Origin: Bacteroides eggerthii
GTDB lineage: Bacteria > Bacteroidota > Bacteroidia > Bacteroidales > Bacteroidaceae
Direction of reading: 5' to 3'
Assembly (NCBI RefSeq): GCF_025146565.1
Contig: NZ_CP102258.1
Coordinates: forward strand, 1,396,001 to 1,460,000
Length of the DNA: 64,000 bases
Positions within the stretch are counted from its first letter, which is position 1. Each line of letters opens with the position of its first letter. Positions 27,701 through 34,355 of the stretch are shown here, in pieces. The notes under the pieces are model-generated. The model was given only the letters and a program-made list of their open reading frames with translations, did not search any database and was not told the DNA's origin. Both the position numbers and the translations under genes were made by a program.

Positions 27701-28588
27701 AACTCTTGTAACAAAAAGAACTTGGAATGCCTTGCCCTGGCGGGAGGTTTTGACAGTTTTCCCGAATTGAAGCGTGAACAGTATTTCGCCGTAAATGCCA
27801 AGAATGAAGTGTTTATCGAGACACTGGTGCGTTATGGAAACCGTTATCAGGCAGACAAAGCGGCAGCGGTCAACTCTTTGTTCGGCGGTGAGAATGTGGT
27901 GGACATCGCTACTCCTGAGATTCTTCCGGCAGAACGTTGGAGTGACCTCGACCGTCTGAACAGGGAACGTGATTTGGTGGGTATTTATCTTTCCGCCCAT
28001 CCGCTGGACGAATATTCCGTTGTGTTGGAGCATGTATGCAACACACACATGGCAGAGCTGGAAGATAAGGCTGCCCTTGTGGGGCGTGAAATCACCATGG
28101 GCGGCATCGTTACCTCCGTTCGCAGAGGAATCAGTAAGAACGGCAATCCTTACGGCATTGCCAAGATAGAAGACTATTCCGGTTCGGCGGAACTGCCTTT
28201 CTTTGGTAATGACTGGGTGACCTATCAGGGCTATCTGGGCGAACGTACTTTCCTCTATATCAAAGCACGCTGCCAGCCCAAACAGTGGAGGCAGGATGAG
28301 CTGGAATTGAAGATAACCTCTATGGAGCTGCTTCCCGACGTAAAGGAGAAACTGATAGAAAAGATAACGATACTTATTCCGCTCAGTGTGCTGAATAAGG
28401 CATTGATAACGGAGCTGTCGGAGCTGACGAAAGCCCGCCCCGGAACTACGGAACTTTATTTCAGGGTAACCGATCCTGATAGCAGGATGACGGTCGACCT
28501 GGTGTCCCGTCCTGTGAAGCTGTCCGTAGGTCGTGAACTTATCTCTTATTTAAAAGAGCGTCCGGAGCTTGAATTTCGGATAAATTAA
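24791..28588 (+). CDS. dnaE: DNA polymerase III alpha subunit
   Basis: The 1265-residue replicative polymerase catalytic subunit. Start at ATG 24791 gives the canonical MQDFVHLHVHTQYSLLDG; 23 extra in-frame residues upstream overlap the promoter. Seen: PHP domain (HLHVHT, TDHGN), catalytic palm aspartates in LPDIDVDFDDDGR near residue 500, the GPGRGSAAGS loop, fingers, an HhH region and a C-terminal OB fold (ITMGGIVTSVRRG). Residues ~75-105 hold a charged, Glu/Lys-rich insertion within the PHP domain, common in Bacteroidetes. trxA follows from a promoter that overlaps the dnaE stop. Confidence 0.96.
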   Translation: MQDFVHLHVHTQYSLLDGQASVSRLVDKAMKDGMKGIAVTDHGNMFGIKEFTNYVNKKNGGPKGEIKDLKKRIAGIESGEIACEDKEAEIAACKEKIAEAENKLFKPIIGCEMYVARRTMDKKEGKPDQSGYHLIVLAKNEKGYHNLIKLVSRAWTMGYYMRPRTDRNELEKYHEGLIVCSACIGGEIPKKIINDQLDEAEEAVRWYKNLFGDDFYLELQRHKATVPRANHEAYPLQQKANAKLLEYAKKYGIKVICSNDVHFVDEENAEAHDRLICLSTGKDLDDPSRMLYTKQEWMKTKAEMNELFADVPEALSNTLEILDKVEYYSIDHAPIMPTFAIPEDFGTEEGYRKKYTEKDLFDEFTQDENGNVVLDEDAAKAKIKRLGGYDKLYRIKLEADYLAKLAFDGAKRLYGDPLSDEVKERLVFELYIMKTMGFPGYFLIVQDFINAARTQLGVSVGPGRGSAAGSAVAYCLGITKIDPIQYDLLFERFLNPDRISLPDIDVDFDDDGRGEVLRWVTEKYGQEKVAHIITYGTMATKLAIKDVARVQKLPLSESDRLAKLVPDKIPDKKLNLPNAIAYVPELQVAEASPDPLVRDTLKYAKMLEGNVRGTGVHACGTIICRDDITDWVPVSTADDKETGEKMLVTQYEGSVIEDTGLIKMDFLGLKTLSIIKEAVENVRLHRGVKLDIDKISIKDPATYKLYCDGRTIGTFQFESAGMQKYLRELQPSTFEDLIAMNALYRPGPMDYIPDFIDRKWGRKPIEYDIPIMEKYLKDTYGITVYQEQVMLLSRLLADFTRGESDALRKAMGKKLRDKLDHMKPKFIAGGQKNGHDPKVLEKIWADWEKFASYAFNKSHATCYSWVAYQTAFLKANYPAEYMAAVMSRSLSDITTITKLMDECKSMGIKVLGPDVNESNLKFTVNPEGNIRFGLGAVKGVGEGAVHSIMEEREKNGPYTGIFDFVQRVNLNSCNKKNLECLALAGGFDSFPELKREQYFAVNAKNEVFIETLVRYGNRYQADKAAAVNSLFGGENVVDIATPEILPAERWSDLDRLNRERDLVGIYLSAHPLDEYSVVLEHVCNTHMAELEDKAALVGREITMGGIVTSVRRGISKNGNPYGIAKIEDYSGSAELPFFGNDWVTYQGYLGERTFLYIKARCQPKQWRQDELELKITSMELLPDVKEKLIEKITILIPLSVLNKALITELSELTKARPGTTELYFRVTDPDSRMTVDLVSRPVKLSVGRELISYLKERPELEFRIN

Positions 28589-28597
28589 TTATCTTTG
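28569..28597 (+). promoter_or_regulatory. trxA promoter overlapping the dnaE stop
   Basis: TTG at 28569-28571, 18 bases, then TATCTTTG at 28590-28597. The dnaE stop codon (28586-28588) lies between the boxes. Confidence 0.6.
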
Positions 28598-28671
28598 CTT
28601 GCCTGATGAAAACAGGCAGATAATGCTTTTTGTATTATTGAATTAATATTTAAACTTAATATTTAGAAAAA

Positions 28672-28986
28672 ATGGCATTGGAAATTACAGACAACAATTT
28701 CAAGGAAATTCTGGCAGAGGGTAAACCTGTGGTAATTGACTTTTGGGCGCCTTGGTGCGGACCTTGCAAAATGGTAGGCCCTATTATCGAAGAGTTGGCA
28801 GGTGAATATGAAGGTAAAGTTCTTATCGGCAAGTGCGATGTTGATGAGAATGGCGATGTGGCTGCCGAGTACGGTATCCGCAACATTCCCACCGTACTCT
28901 TCTTTAAGAACGGAGAACTGGTGGACAAGCAAGTGGGCTCTGCTCCCAAACCGACTTATGCAGCGAAGATTGAGGCACTGCTGTAA
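28672..28986 (+). CDS. trxA: Thioredoxin
   Basis: A 104-residue single-domain cytoplasmic thioredoxin. The redox motif WCGPC is at residues 28-32 (C29, C32), with the cis-proline at NIPTV. Length and absence of a signal peptide fit a housekeeping thioredoxin. It has its own promoter and is followed 55 bp later by a small acidic gene. Confidence 0.95.
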   Translation: MALEITDNNFKEILAEGKPVVIDFWAPWCGPCKMVGPIIEELAGEYEGKVLIGKCDVDENGDVAAEYGIRNIPTVLFFKNGELVDKQVGSAPKPTYAAKIEALL

Positions 28987-29041
28987 GGCGCTGTTTGAAC
29001 ATAGGCTCTAAATCTATTAATCCTTTTTAAAATATAAAGTT

Positions 29042-29374
29042 ATGGGACTGGAAGACGATTTTTTGAAGAATGATCTCGATGATGAAAAGACCATTGAGTA
29101 CATCAAAAACTATTTGCCGCAGGAGTTGAAAGAGAAGTTCTCTGACGACGAGTTCTATTATTTTCTCGATTTGATTGACGAGTATTATTCAGAGAGCGGC
29201 ATCCTTGATGTGCAGCCCGATGGTGACGGATATATCGAAGTCGATCTGGGAAAAATCGTAGATTACATCATTAAAGAAGCTCATAAAGATGAAATGGGCG
29301 ATTATGATCCGGATGAAATTCTTTTCATCGTACAGGGAGAAATGGAGTATACCGAGTCTCTGGGTGAGGAGTAA
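29042..29374 (+). CDS. Small acidic conserved protein downstream of trxA
   Basis: A 110-residue, strongly acidic cytoplasmic protein (many Asp/Glu, few Lys). No domain is recognised. It looks mostly helical, with LDLIDEYYSESGI and DLGKIVDYIIKEAHKDEMGDYDPDEI. It sits 55 bp after trxA on the same strand and ends at a very strong hairpin, so the pair is probably one transcript. A link to thioredoxin is only positional. Confidence 0.7.
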   Translation: MGLEDDFLKNDLDDEKTIEYIKNYLPQELKEKFSDDEFYYFLDLIDEYYSESGILDVQPDGDGYIEVDLGKIVDYIIKEAHKDEMGDYDPDEILFIVQGEMEYTESLGEE

Positions 29375-29383
29375 CAAGTTTTG

Positions 29384-29448
29384 GAAATAAACAATAGCAA
29401 AAGAAGGTGTGCCATTTTGACACACCTTCTTTTGCTATTGTTTATTTC
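29384..29448. terminator. Very long perfect hairpin, bidirectional terminator
   Basis: Positions 29384-29411 are the exact reverse complement of 29421-29448: a 28-bp stem with a 9-nt loop (CCATTTTGA). The GC-rich core is AAGGTGTG/CACACCTT; the outer stem is AT-rich, so both strands end in U-rich tracts. It begins 10 bp after the acidic gene's stop. Confidence 0.8.
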
Positions 29449-29524
29449 GGTAAAAAGTATTATCTTACTGTTAGTTTATTTTTCTTTCGTTGAAAGCAAG
29501 AAAAGTCCTATTGTTTCATTTCTT

Positions 29525-29671
29525 TTCGCCTATTGGCATTTAATAATACCAATGGTTGGAATTCCGAGTACCAATCATTGGTATTGGAAGTACCAACGGT
29601 TGGTACTAAGAGTTTCAACGGTTGGTATTAAGAGTACCAACTATTGGTACTTTAAATACCGACATAGGAAA
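29525..29671. repeat. 22-bp-periodic palindrome array B (TACCAA...TTGGTA)
   Basis: 15-bp units start at 29547, 29569, 29591, 29613, 29635 and 29657, exactly 22 bp apart, with a degenerate unit in phase at 29525. The best units are TACCAATCATTGGTA, TACCAACGGTTGGTA and TACCAACTATTGGTA. Spacers (TTCCGAG, TTGGAAG, CTAAGAG, TTAAGAG, CTTTAAA) are more alike than in array A. One unit is identical to a unit of array A, 25 kb away. Like A, it follows a terminator in a gap between convergent genes. Confidence 0.9.
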
Positions 29672-29715
29672 CTGACTTTTCTTAATTTAACCAGACGTTT
29701 TTTCCCCTTTATAAA

Positions 29716-29802
29716 CTACCTCAGTAGACGGTTTCATTATCAGTTCCTGTCTGGGTAGACAGTTTGACAAGTGGCATTCTGCTTCAGTAGTCAGTTTGTT
29801 AC
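29716..29802. repeat. Imperfect ~31-bp tandem repeat, three copies
   Basis: Units start at 29716, 29747 and 29779 with the shared pattern CTnnCTCAGTAGACAGTTT (TAGAC or TAGTC, then AGTTT or GGTTT). The period is 31 then 32 bp. It lies 45 bp after array B. Confidence 0.6.
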
Positions 29803-30137
29803 ACCGGCAACACGAGACTCCGTTGGCAATCGTCTCACTTTCATGAAGTATATTCCCTCTTGTGCATTTTGATTAGGAAATCATGAATTAAGTAGCTTTT
29901 ACTCCCTGAAGTGAGTAAAATTCAGCAAAAATATGAAAAACGAGTAATCACTGATTAAACATCATATTATGAGGAAATTAATTAGGGATAAAGGCTGAAA
30001 ATACGAAAAAAACAGTGACGACCAACAACTTCTCGTCACTTCTTCTCACCCTTATCATCACTCCTGCATCGCCTTTGTACAAAGGGATAGCGATGAAAAG
30101 TGACGAGTGACGACCAACTTTCTGTTTATTTCTGCCG
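29803..30137. other. Gene-free stretch with hairpins and a 12-bp direct repeat
   Basis: No coding frame is supported here. It contains an 8-bp palindrome TTTTACTC/GAGTAAAA (29897-29904 with 29913-29920). GTGACGACCAAC occurs twice (30015-30026, 30107-30118). An inverted pair CTCGTCACTT/AAGTGACGAG (30032-30041 with 30098-30107) encloses a dyad around CTTTGTACAAAG flanked by ATCGC (30068-30072) and GCGAT (30090-30094). The whole looks like a decayed repetitive element; no transposase is nearby. Confidence 0.55.
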
Positions 30138-30353
30138 TCATGTTGGCGGTGTATTCAGGAAAAAGAATACGGACATGCCGATGAGTATCATTCCTAATAT
30201 GCCATAAAACCAGCGTGCCTGTCTGCGTCCTACATTTCGCACGACAAACTGTGTGTTTTGGGCTGTGAAGAACCAGTCCCAGTCCAGAATGGCTGCCAGC
30301 AAGGCGATGATTCCTGCTACGACGAAGATGCCTTGAATGATATATTGGCTCAT
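30138..30353 (-). CDS. Small two-helix membrane protein, probable Imm17 family
   Basis: A 71-residue protein with two membrane segments (residues ~5-24 and ~48-66) and a basic loop containing the pattern WDWFF...GRRQARWFYGILG. That resembles the immunity protein 17 family, thought to protect against contact-dependent or T6SS-type toxins. No toxin gene is next to it, so it would be an orphan. The family match is from memory of the motif and is moderate; 'small membrane protein' is safe. It starts 38 bp after the tsaE stop on the same strand. Confidence 0.55.
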   Translation of the reverse strand: MSQYIIQGIFVVAGIIALLAAILDWDWFFTAQNTQFVVRNVGRRQARWFYGILGMILIGMSVFFFLNTPPT

Positions 30354-30391
30354 ATATGAGTTGGTTGGTGAATGATGATCCGTATTTTGTA

Positions 30392-30817
30392 TTAATCCAA
30401 CTGCTCTAATGTCACTTTCCGTTCACCGTTTTCTATTTCCTCAATGGTAACCTTTACGGTATTTCCCGGCAGAAGCTCCTCTATCAGTTCCGGCCATTCG
30501 ATAAAGCAGAGCGCGCCGCTGTACAGATAGTCTTCATATCCCATATCGTACACTTCTTCCAGCTTTTTAATGCGGTAGAAGTCGAAGTGGTAAATCAGTT
30601 CTCCGGCAATGTCGGAACGATATTCGTTTACAATAGCGAAGGTGGGGGAGGTGATGACATCGGATACGCCAAGCTCCTCGCAAACGGCTTTGATAAAGGT
30701 TGTCTTGCCTGCTCCCATTTTGCCGTAAAGAGCAAATACGGTATTGTCGCCCATTGCTTCGATGAACCGGCGGGCGGCTTCGTGAATCTGGTCTAATGAC
30801 TGAATCTTGATTTCCAT
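30392..30817 (-). CDS. tsaE: tRNA threonylcarbamoyladenosine biosynthesis ATPase TsaE
   Basis: A 141-residue P-loop ATPase that works with TsaB and TsaD in forming t6A37 on ANN-decoding tRNAs. Walker [10 protein letters not shown] is at 32-40, followed by [10 protein letters not shown] and HFDFYRI, and FIEWPE near the C-terminus. All family hallmarks are present. A minus-strand -7 box TATCTTTG lies at 30835-30842, 18 bp upstream. The 265 bp between it and the next gene hold nothing else I can identify. Confidence 0.94.
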   Translation of the reverse strand: MEIKIQSLDQIHEAARRFIEAMGDNTVFALYGKMGAGKTTFIKAVCEELGVSDVITSPTFAIVNEYRSDIAGELIYHFDFYRIKKLEEVYDMGYEDYLYSGALCFIEWPELIEELLPGNTVKVTIEEIENGERKVTLEQLD

Positions 30818-31082
30818 TATCTTGTATTTGTGTACAAAGATAGGAATTATCTCTGGAAAATCTATCAGAAATCAAAGATAACCATTGAGAATCCTGTTCG
30901 GAACATATCTTATCTTAATAAAATCAATAAATCAGAGAAGTAAATAACAGATAACTGTCTTGGTGAAGAACTTCGCATTGACACCGCATTTTATAGAGAA
31001 TGTAGACTTAATTTTACCTGATAATATGATAGAAGCGGGAGAATAATCACTAATTTTACAGCAGATATATTAAGATATTAAT

Positions 31083-32243
31083 ATGAACAATATAGAAAAT
31101 ATCAAAACATTACTTTCCAAAATCAACTCTATATATGCTAAGGTGAAGCAGGTAGATGAAGAGAAGCGAAAACGTGGTGAATACTTCAATGTATTCAACA
31201 TTCTTGGGCTATGGTCTGAAGAAGTACGCTTACATTCTTCTTTTCTGGCAGAATTACTTAATCCGAATGGAAATCATGGCATGGGAGATGCTTTCCTTGG
31301 TCAGTTTCTACAATTGGTTATAGAGGAACGGTCGAATTATATTCAATCAAACAAGGTTAGTCCGGAAATTGTAGAGCGTTATATTGGTCCGAATACAGAA
31401 GATGAGGGAGGAAGGTTAGACATCATTATTGAAGACGGAAACCATGCGATCATTATAGAAAACAAGATTTACGCAGTTGATCAAAAGCGTCAGCTTTTGA
31501 GATATGACAATTATGGTAAAAAACATTTTCGATATTCGGATAATTACTATTTGGTGTATTTGACTTTGGATGGTCATGAGGCAAGTGAAATTTCTACGGG
31601 CAATCAACCTTTAAAATATGTTCGTGTGTCGTATAATCAGGATATACGGAATTGGCTGTATAAATGTGCCCAATTGGCTTACGACAAACCACTTGTGCGT
31701 GAAACTATCAAACAATATATTTATCTTATCAAACAATTGACAAATCAAGATATGGAAACAGAAGACAAGAAGGACATTGCAAAATTGGCGGTAGATTACT
31801 TGGAAGCTACTTCTGCATTAATGGAAGCTGGCGCGGAAATCAGTACTCTTTTACGTGAGCAATATATTATCCGTCCACTAAAGCTGTTTGCTGAGGAGAA
31901 CAATTATAATTTTGATACAGAACATGATGGATGTATTCGATTTAAACCGTCGTCATGGAAACGACATAGGATTTCAGTGACATCCGACAGAACTAATTGG
32001 CAAAATTTGTATATAGGCATTGATTCCGGGGAAGAGGAACTTTTACAAAAGAAATTGGATTGTCTAAATTTAAACTCCAATGCCTATTGGGCATTTGGTT
32101 CTGAATGGCTCCCGACTGGTTATGACAATTGGAACTTACCATCCAACTATTTACGTATTAAAAATGAAGAAATAGCCAATTGGATAAAGAAGAAAGTACA
32201 AACCATTCTGGCAGAGGTAGAAGAAAAGCACATTTCAATGTAA
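31083..32243 (+). CDS. PD-(D/E)XK nuclease superfamily protein (PDDEXK_4 type)
   Basis: A 386-residue cytoplasmic protein. The N-terminal half carries the nuclease core: HSSFLAELLNPNGNHG (51-66), then D113 in GGRLDIII and E126-x-K128 in IIIENKIYAVDQ, with Q137 in the next helix; this fits the PDDEXK_4 family. The C-terminal half is helical, then a beta-rich region ending in an EEIANWIKKKV helix. Clearly richer in A+T than its neighbours, with many ATA/AAT codons, suggesting recent acquisition. Such orphan nucleases are often linked to phage defence, but no partner methylase or helicase is present, so its function is open. Confidence 0.82.
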   Translation: MNNIENIKTLLSKINSIYAKVKQVDEEKRKRGEYFNVFNILGLWSEEVRLHSSFLAELLNPNGNHGMGDAFLGQFLQLVIEERSNYIQSNKVSPEIVERYIGPNTEDEGGRLDIIIEDGNHAIIIENKIYAVDQKRQLLRYDNYGKKHFRYSDNYYLVYLTLDGHEASEISTGNQPLKYVRVSYNQDIRNWLYKCAQLAYDKPLVRETIKQYIYLIKQLTNQDMETEDKKDIAKLAVDYLEATSALMEAGAEISTLLREQYIIRPLKLFAEENNYNFDTEHDGCIRFKPSSWKRHRISVTSDRTNWQNLYIGIDSGEEELLQKKLDCLNLNSNAYWAFGSEWLPTGYDNWNLPSNYLRIKNEEIANWIKKKVQTILAEVEEKHISM

Positions 32244-32255
32244 AAAGAAAGTCCT

Positions 32256-32477
32256 ATGACTGCGTTAGAAAAATATATTTGGGAGCGTTTATATAATCCG
32301 GATTTTAATTATGGCGAATTCGCCACAATTAGAAACCAGGCAGGATTGAACAGTTTCAAAATCAGCGTGAAAGAATATGAAGTCACCCTGCAGCACGAAC
32401 GCCTCGTGCGGCTCAACCGGATAGCCATCGGGCAGATGCAAGTGCTGGAAGATGTAAACCGGAAGTACCTCAGATAA
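32256..32477 (+). pseudogene. KilA-N domain protein remnant with internal deletion
   Basis: A 73-residue frame 12 bp after the nuclease gene. Residues 1-36 (WERLYNPDFNYGEF, IRNQAGLNSF, SVKE) resemble the KilA-N DNA-binding core. Residues 45-73 (QHERLVRLNRIAIGQMQVL) resemble the extreme C-terminus of the same proteins. The ~150 residues normally between, including the GRYGGTYAHKDIAFEFASW-type block, are missing, and so is the N-terminus. It therefore looks like an in-frame deletion remnant, though a short product could still be made. The assignment rests on motif memory. Confidence 0.55.
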
Positions 32478-32503
32478 ATCCTCCTTCATCCCCCCCCCTT
32501 TTT

Positions 32504-32544
32504 TTCCCGTCCCGGCGGATGTGTCATCCGCCGCTTTCGAGTAT
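32504..32544. repeat. REP-like palindromic repeat, copy 1 (before the MNT-HEPN pair)
   Basis: A 41-bp element with palindromic core CGGCGGAT-gtgtc-ATCCGCCG (8-bp stem, 32513-32533). It is preceded by a C9-T7 homopolymer run at 32490-32505. Copy 2 lies at 33421-33462. Confidence 0.8.
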
Positions 32545-32627
32545 AAGGATTGCAAATCCGATTGAAAATAAATAAAAACGTTCTTTGACGTACTGGAAAA
32601 TAATACGGGAATAAGTAACTCTATTTC

Positions 32628-32657
32628 TTGACTTTCCGGTTCTTTTGCTTAACTTTG
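32628..32657 (+). promoter_or_regulatory. Promoter of the MNT-HEPN operon
   Basis: TTG at 32628-32630, exactly 19 bases, then TAACTTTG at 32650-32657, an excellent fit to the Bacteroides consensus. It is 24 bp before the ATG. Confidence 0.75.
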
Positions 32658-32681
32658 TTCGCAAATAAAAAAGCAAAGAAT

Positions 32682-32996
32682 ATGAAACGTCCGCAAATTG
32701 TAGAACAGATACGCAAGGCTTTGGCTCAGGTAGTTCCGGACGCACAAGCCATTCTGTATGGAAGTGAAGCACGTGGGGAAGCCCGTCCCGACAGCGATAT
32801 TGATTTGTTGATATTGGTTGATGGAAATGAATTGACCGTTAAGGAAGAGGATCGCATTATTGCTCCGCTTTACGACATCGAAATAGAAACCGGCGTGCAG
32901 ATAAACGCACGTGTCCTACTGAAGAAGATTTGGGAGAACCGTCCTTTCCAGACCCCTTTTATTTTCAATGTAATGAAGGAAGGGATTGTGCTATGA
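32682..32996 (+). CDS. Minimal nucleotidyltransferase (MNT) antitoxin
   Basis: A 104-residue nucleotidyltransferase. The active-site pattern is GS-x10-D-x-D: G27-S28, D39, D41 (YGSEARGEARPDSDIDLL). Start set at ATG 32682, downstream of a good promoter; 18 extra in-frame residues lie across the promoter. Known MNT partners of HEPN toxins (MntA-type) inactivate the toxin by AMPylation; whether this one does is inference. The stop overlaps the HEPN start (ATGA). Confidence 0.88.
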   Translation: MKRPQIVEQIRKALAQVVPDAQAILYGSEARGEARPDSDIDLLILVDGNELTVKEEDRIIAPLYDIEIETGVQINARVLLKKIWENRPFQTPFIFNVMKEGIVL

Positions 32997-33397
32997 AAGA
33001 GCGGTTGGATCGTGAAAATATTGAGGCATTGGCTGCTTACCGTTTTCAGCGTGCAGAAGAAACACTGAAAGAAATACCTTATCTGAAGCAACAGGGATAT
33101 TATAATACGGCGGTCAACCGTCTTTATTATGCCTGCTATTATGCCGCAGTCGCTCTGCTCATCAAGCATGAGTTAAATCCGGGCACCCATGCAGGTGTCA
33201 AGCAGATGTTAGGATTGCATTTTGTAGCTACCGGTCGTTTGTCGCGCGAGTTAGGACGATGTTTCTCTCTCCTTTTCGAACGTCGGCATAGCAGCGATTA
33301 TGATGATTTCGCTTATTCAAGTGAAGAAGAAATAGATGAATTGCTGCCTAAAGCGACGGATTTTATTGAGGCGGTCGGAGTTTTGCTGAAAGAGTAA
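32993..33397 (+). CDS. HEPN domain protein, putative RNase toxin
   Basis: A 134-residue all-helical HEPN protein. Start at ATG 32993, overlapping the MNT stop; the frame also continues upstream inside MNT, which is not used. Hallmarks: NRLYYACYYAAVALL (42-56), THAGVKQML, FVATGRLSRELG, and a C-terminal RRHSSDY at 97-103 that holds the Arg and a polar/His site of the HEPN catalytic motif. It pairs with the upstream MNT gene as a type VII-like toxin-antitoxin unit. Both genes are bracketed by near-identical palindromic repeats. Confidence 0.85.
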   Translation: MKERLDRENIEALAAYRFQRAEETLKEIPYLKQQGYYNTAVNRLYYACYYAAVALLIKHELNPGTHAGVKQMLGLHFVATGRLSRELGRCFSLLFERRHSSDYDDFAYSSEEEIDELLPKATDFIEAVGVLLKE

Positions 33398-33420
33398 GGA
33401 CAGTACATTGATGATAGTTA

Positions 33421-33462
33421 TTCCCGTCCCGGCAGATTTGTCATCCGCCGCTCCCCGAGTAT
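33421..33462. repeat. REP-like palindromic repeat, copy 2 (after the MNT-HEPN pair)
   Basis: A 42-bp element nearly identical to 32504-32544 and in the same orientation. Differences are GGCAGATT for GGCGGATG and CTCCCCGAG for CTTTCGAG. The palindrome has one stem mismatch. It begins 24 bp after the HEPN stop codon. Confidence 0.8.
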
Positions 33463-33523
33463 CTTTTCCAAAAGAATGATATTGGGGCAATCTTACAGGA
33501 AAGGCAAAGTTATCAGACACAAA

Positions 33524-34351
33524 TCAAAAGAAGGGCAGCATCTTTATTTTGCTGCTCCAAACACTTTTTCCTCCTTTGCAGATTGCATAAATGATAATGG
33601 AGAAGAAGATTATAGCTGCTCCCGAAGGGACATTGAGATAATAGGAAATGAGCAACCCGCCCAGACAGCTAAGGTAGCCTATGCCAATGGACAGCCAAAT
33701 GATGCGGTGGAACCTGTGTGAGAAGAGATTGGCGGTCATTTGCGGAATCGTCAGTAATGAGATTACCAGCACGATGCCCACCATTCGTAAGCAGGCTACA
33801 ATCGTCAGTGCGATGAACATCATCAGTATGTACTCAAAAGCCTGTGTCGGAATTCCTTGCGAACGGGCAAACTCGCGGTCGAACGCTACGTATATTATCG
33901 GGTGCAAAAAAAGCGAGAAAAATAAGATAAGCAGTATTGCCAGTCCGCCCAGCAAGGCGATGTCGCTCAATGTAATAGTCAGGATGTTTCCAAACAGATA
34001 AGCGGAAAGGTCGGGAGCGAATCCTGGAGATAAGAAAGTGAAAATGATGCCCAATGCCATGCCCAACGTCCAGAAGACTGCAATGGCAGAGTCCTCGCGC
34101 ATGTCCTTCCGCCTGCTGAGCCATTCTACGCCGAAGGCCGACAATACCGAAAAGACAGCGGCTGAAAGAATCGGTGAGATTCCCATATACAATCCCATTC
34201 CTATGCCGCCAAAAGAAGCATGTGTCAGCCCGCCGCTGATAAATACCAAACGCCGGGTAACGATGTATGTACCGATAATTCCACAGACAATGCTTGCCAG
34301 CAGGCTGCCGATCAGGGCATGTTGAAAGAAAGTATATTGTAAAAGTTCCAT
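33524..34351 (-). CDS. Metal (Zn/Mn) ABC transporter permease
   Basis: A 275-residue inner-membrane permease of the ABC-3 family (ZnuB/MntB), with about eight hydrophobic segments. Family features: GGLTHASFGGIG near the N-terminus, a mid-region SAYLFGNIL, and LLTIPQMTANLF. The usual ATPase and substrate-binding genes are not adjacent, so it must pair with subunits encoded elsewhere. It starts 4 bp after the stop of the next gene upstream. The specific metal cannot be told. Confidence 0.88.
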   Translation of the reverse strand: MELLQYTFFQHALIGSLLASIVCGIIGTYIVTRRLVFISGGLTHASFGGIGMGLYMGISPILSAAVFSVLSAFGVEWLSRRKDMREDSAIAVFWTLGMALGIIFTFLSPGFAPDLSAYLFGNILTITLSDIALLGGLAILLILFFSLFLHPIIYVAFDREFARSQGIPTQAFEYILMMFIALTIVACLRMVGIVLVISLLTIPQMTANLFSHRFHRIIWLSIGIGYLSCLGGLLISYYLNVPSGAAIIFFSIIIYAICKGGKSVWSSKIKMLPFF

Positions 34352-34355
34352 GTGT

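Noticed and set aside
26903..28048. 381-residue minus-strand reading frame inside dnaE
   Set aside because: Antisense to conserved polymerase sequence, no recognisable domain, no promoter or start context; a shadow of dnaE.
28601..28617. Terminator between dnaE and trxA
   Set aside because: Only a 5-bp stem (GCCTG/CAGGC) with a distant T run; too weak to call.
30976..31010. Sigma70-like promoter before the PD-(D/E)XK gene
   Set aside because: A TTGACA is visible, but no good partner box follows and Bacteroides does not use the E. coli -35 consensus.
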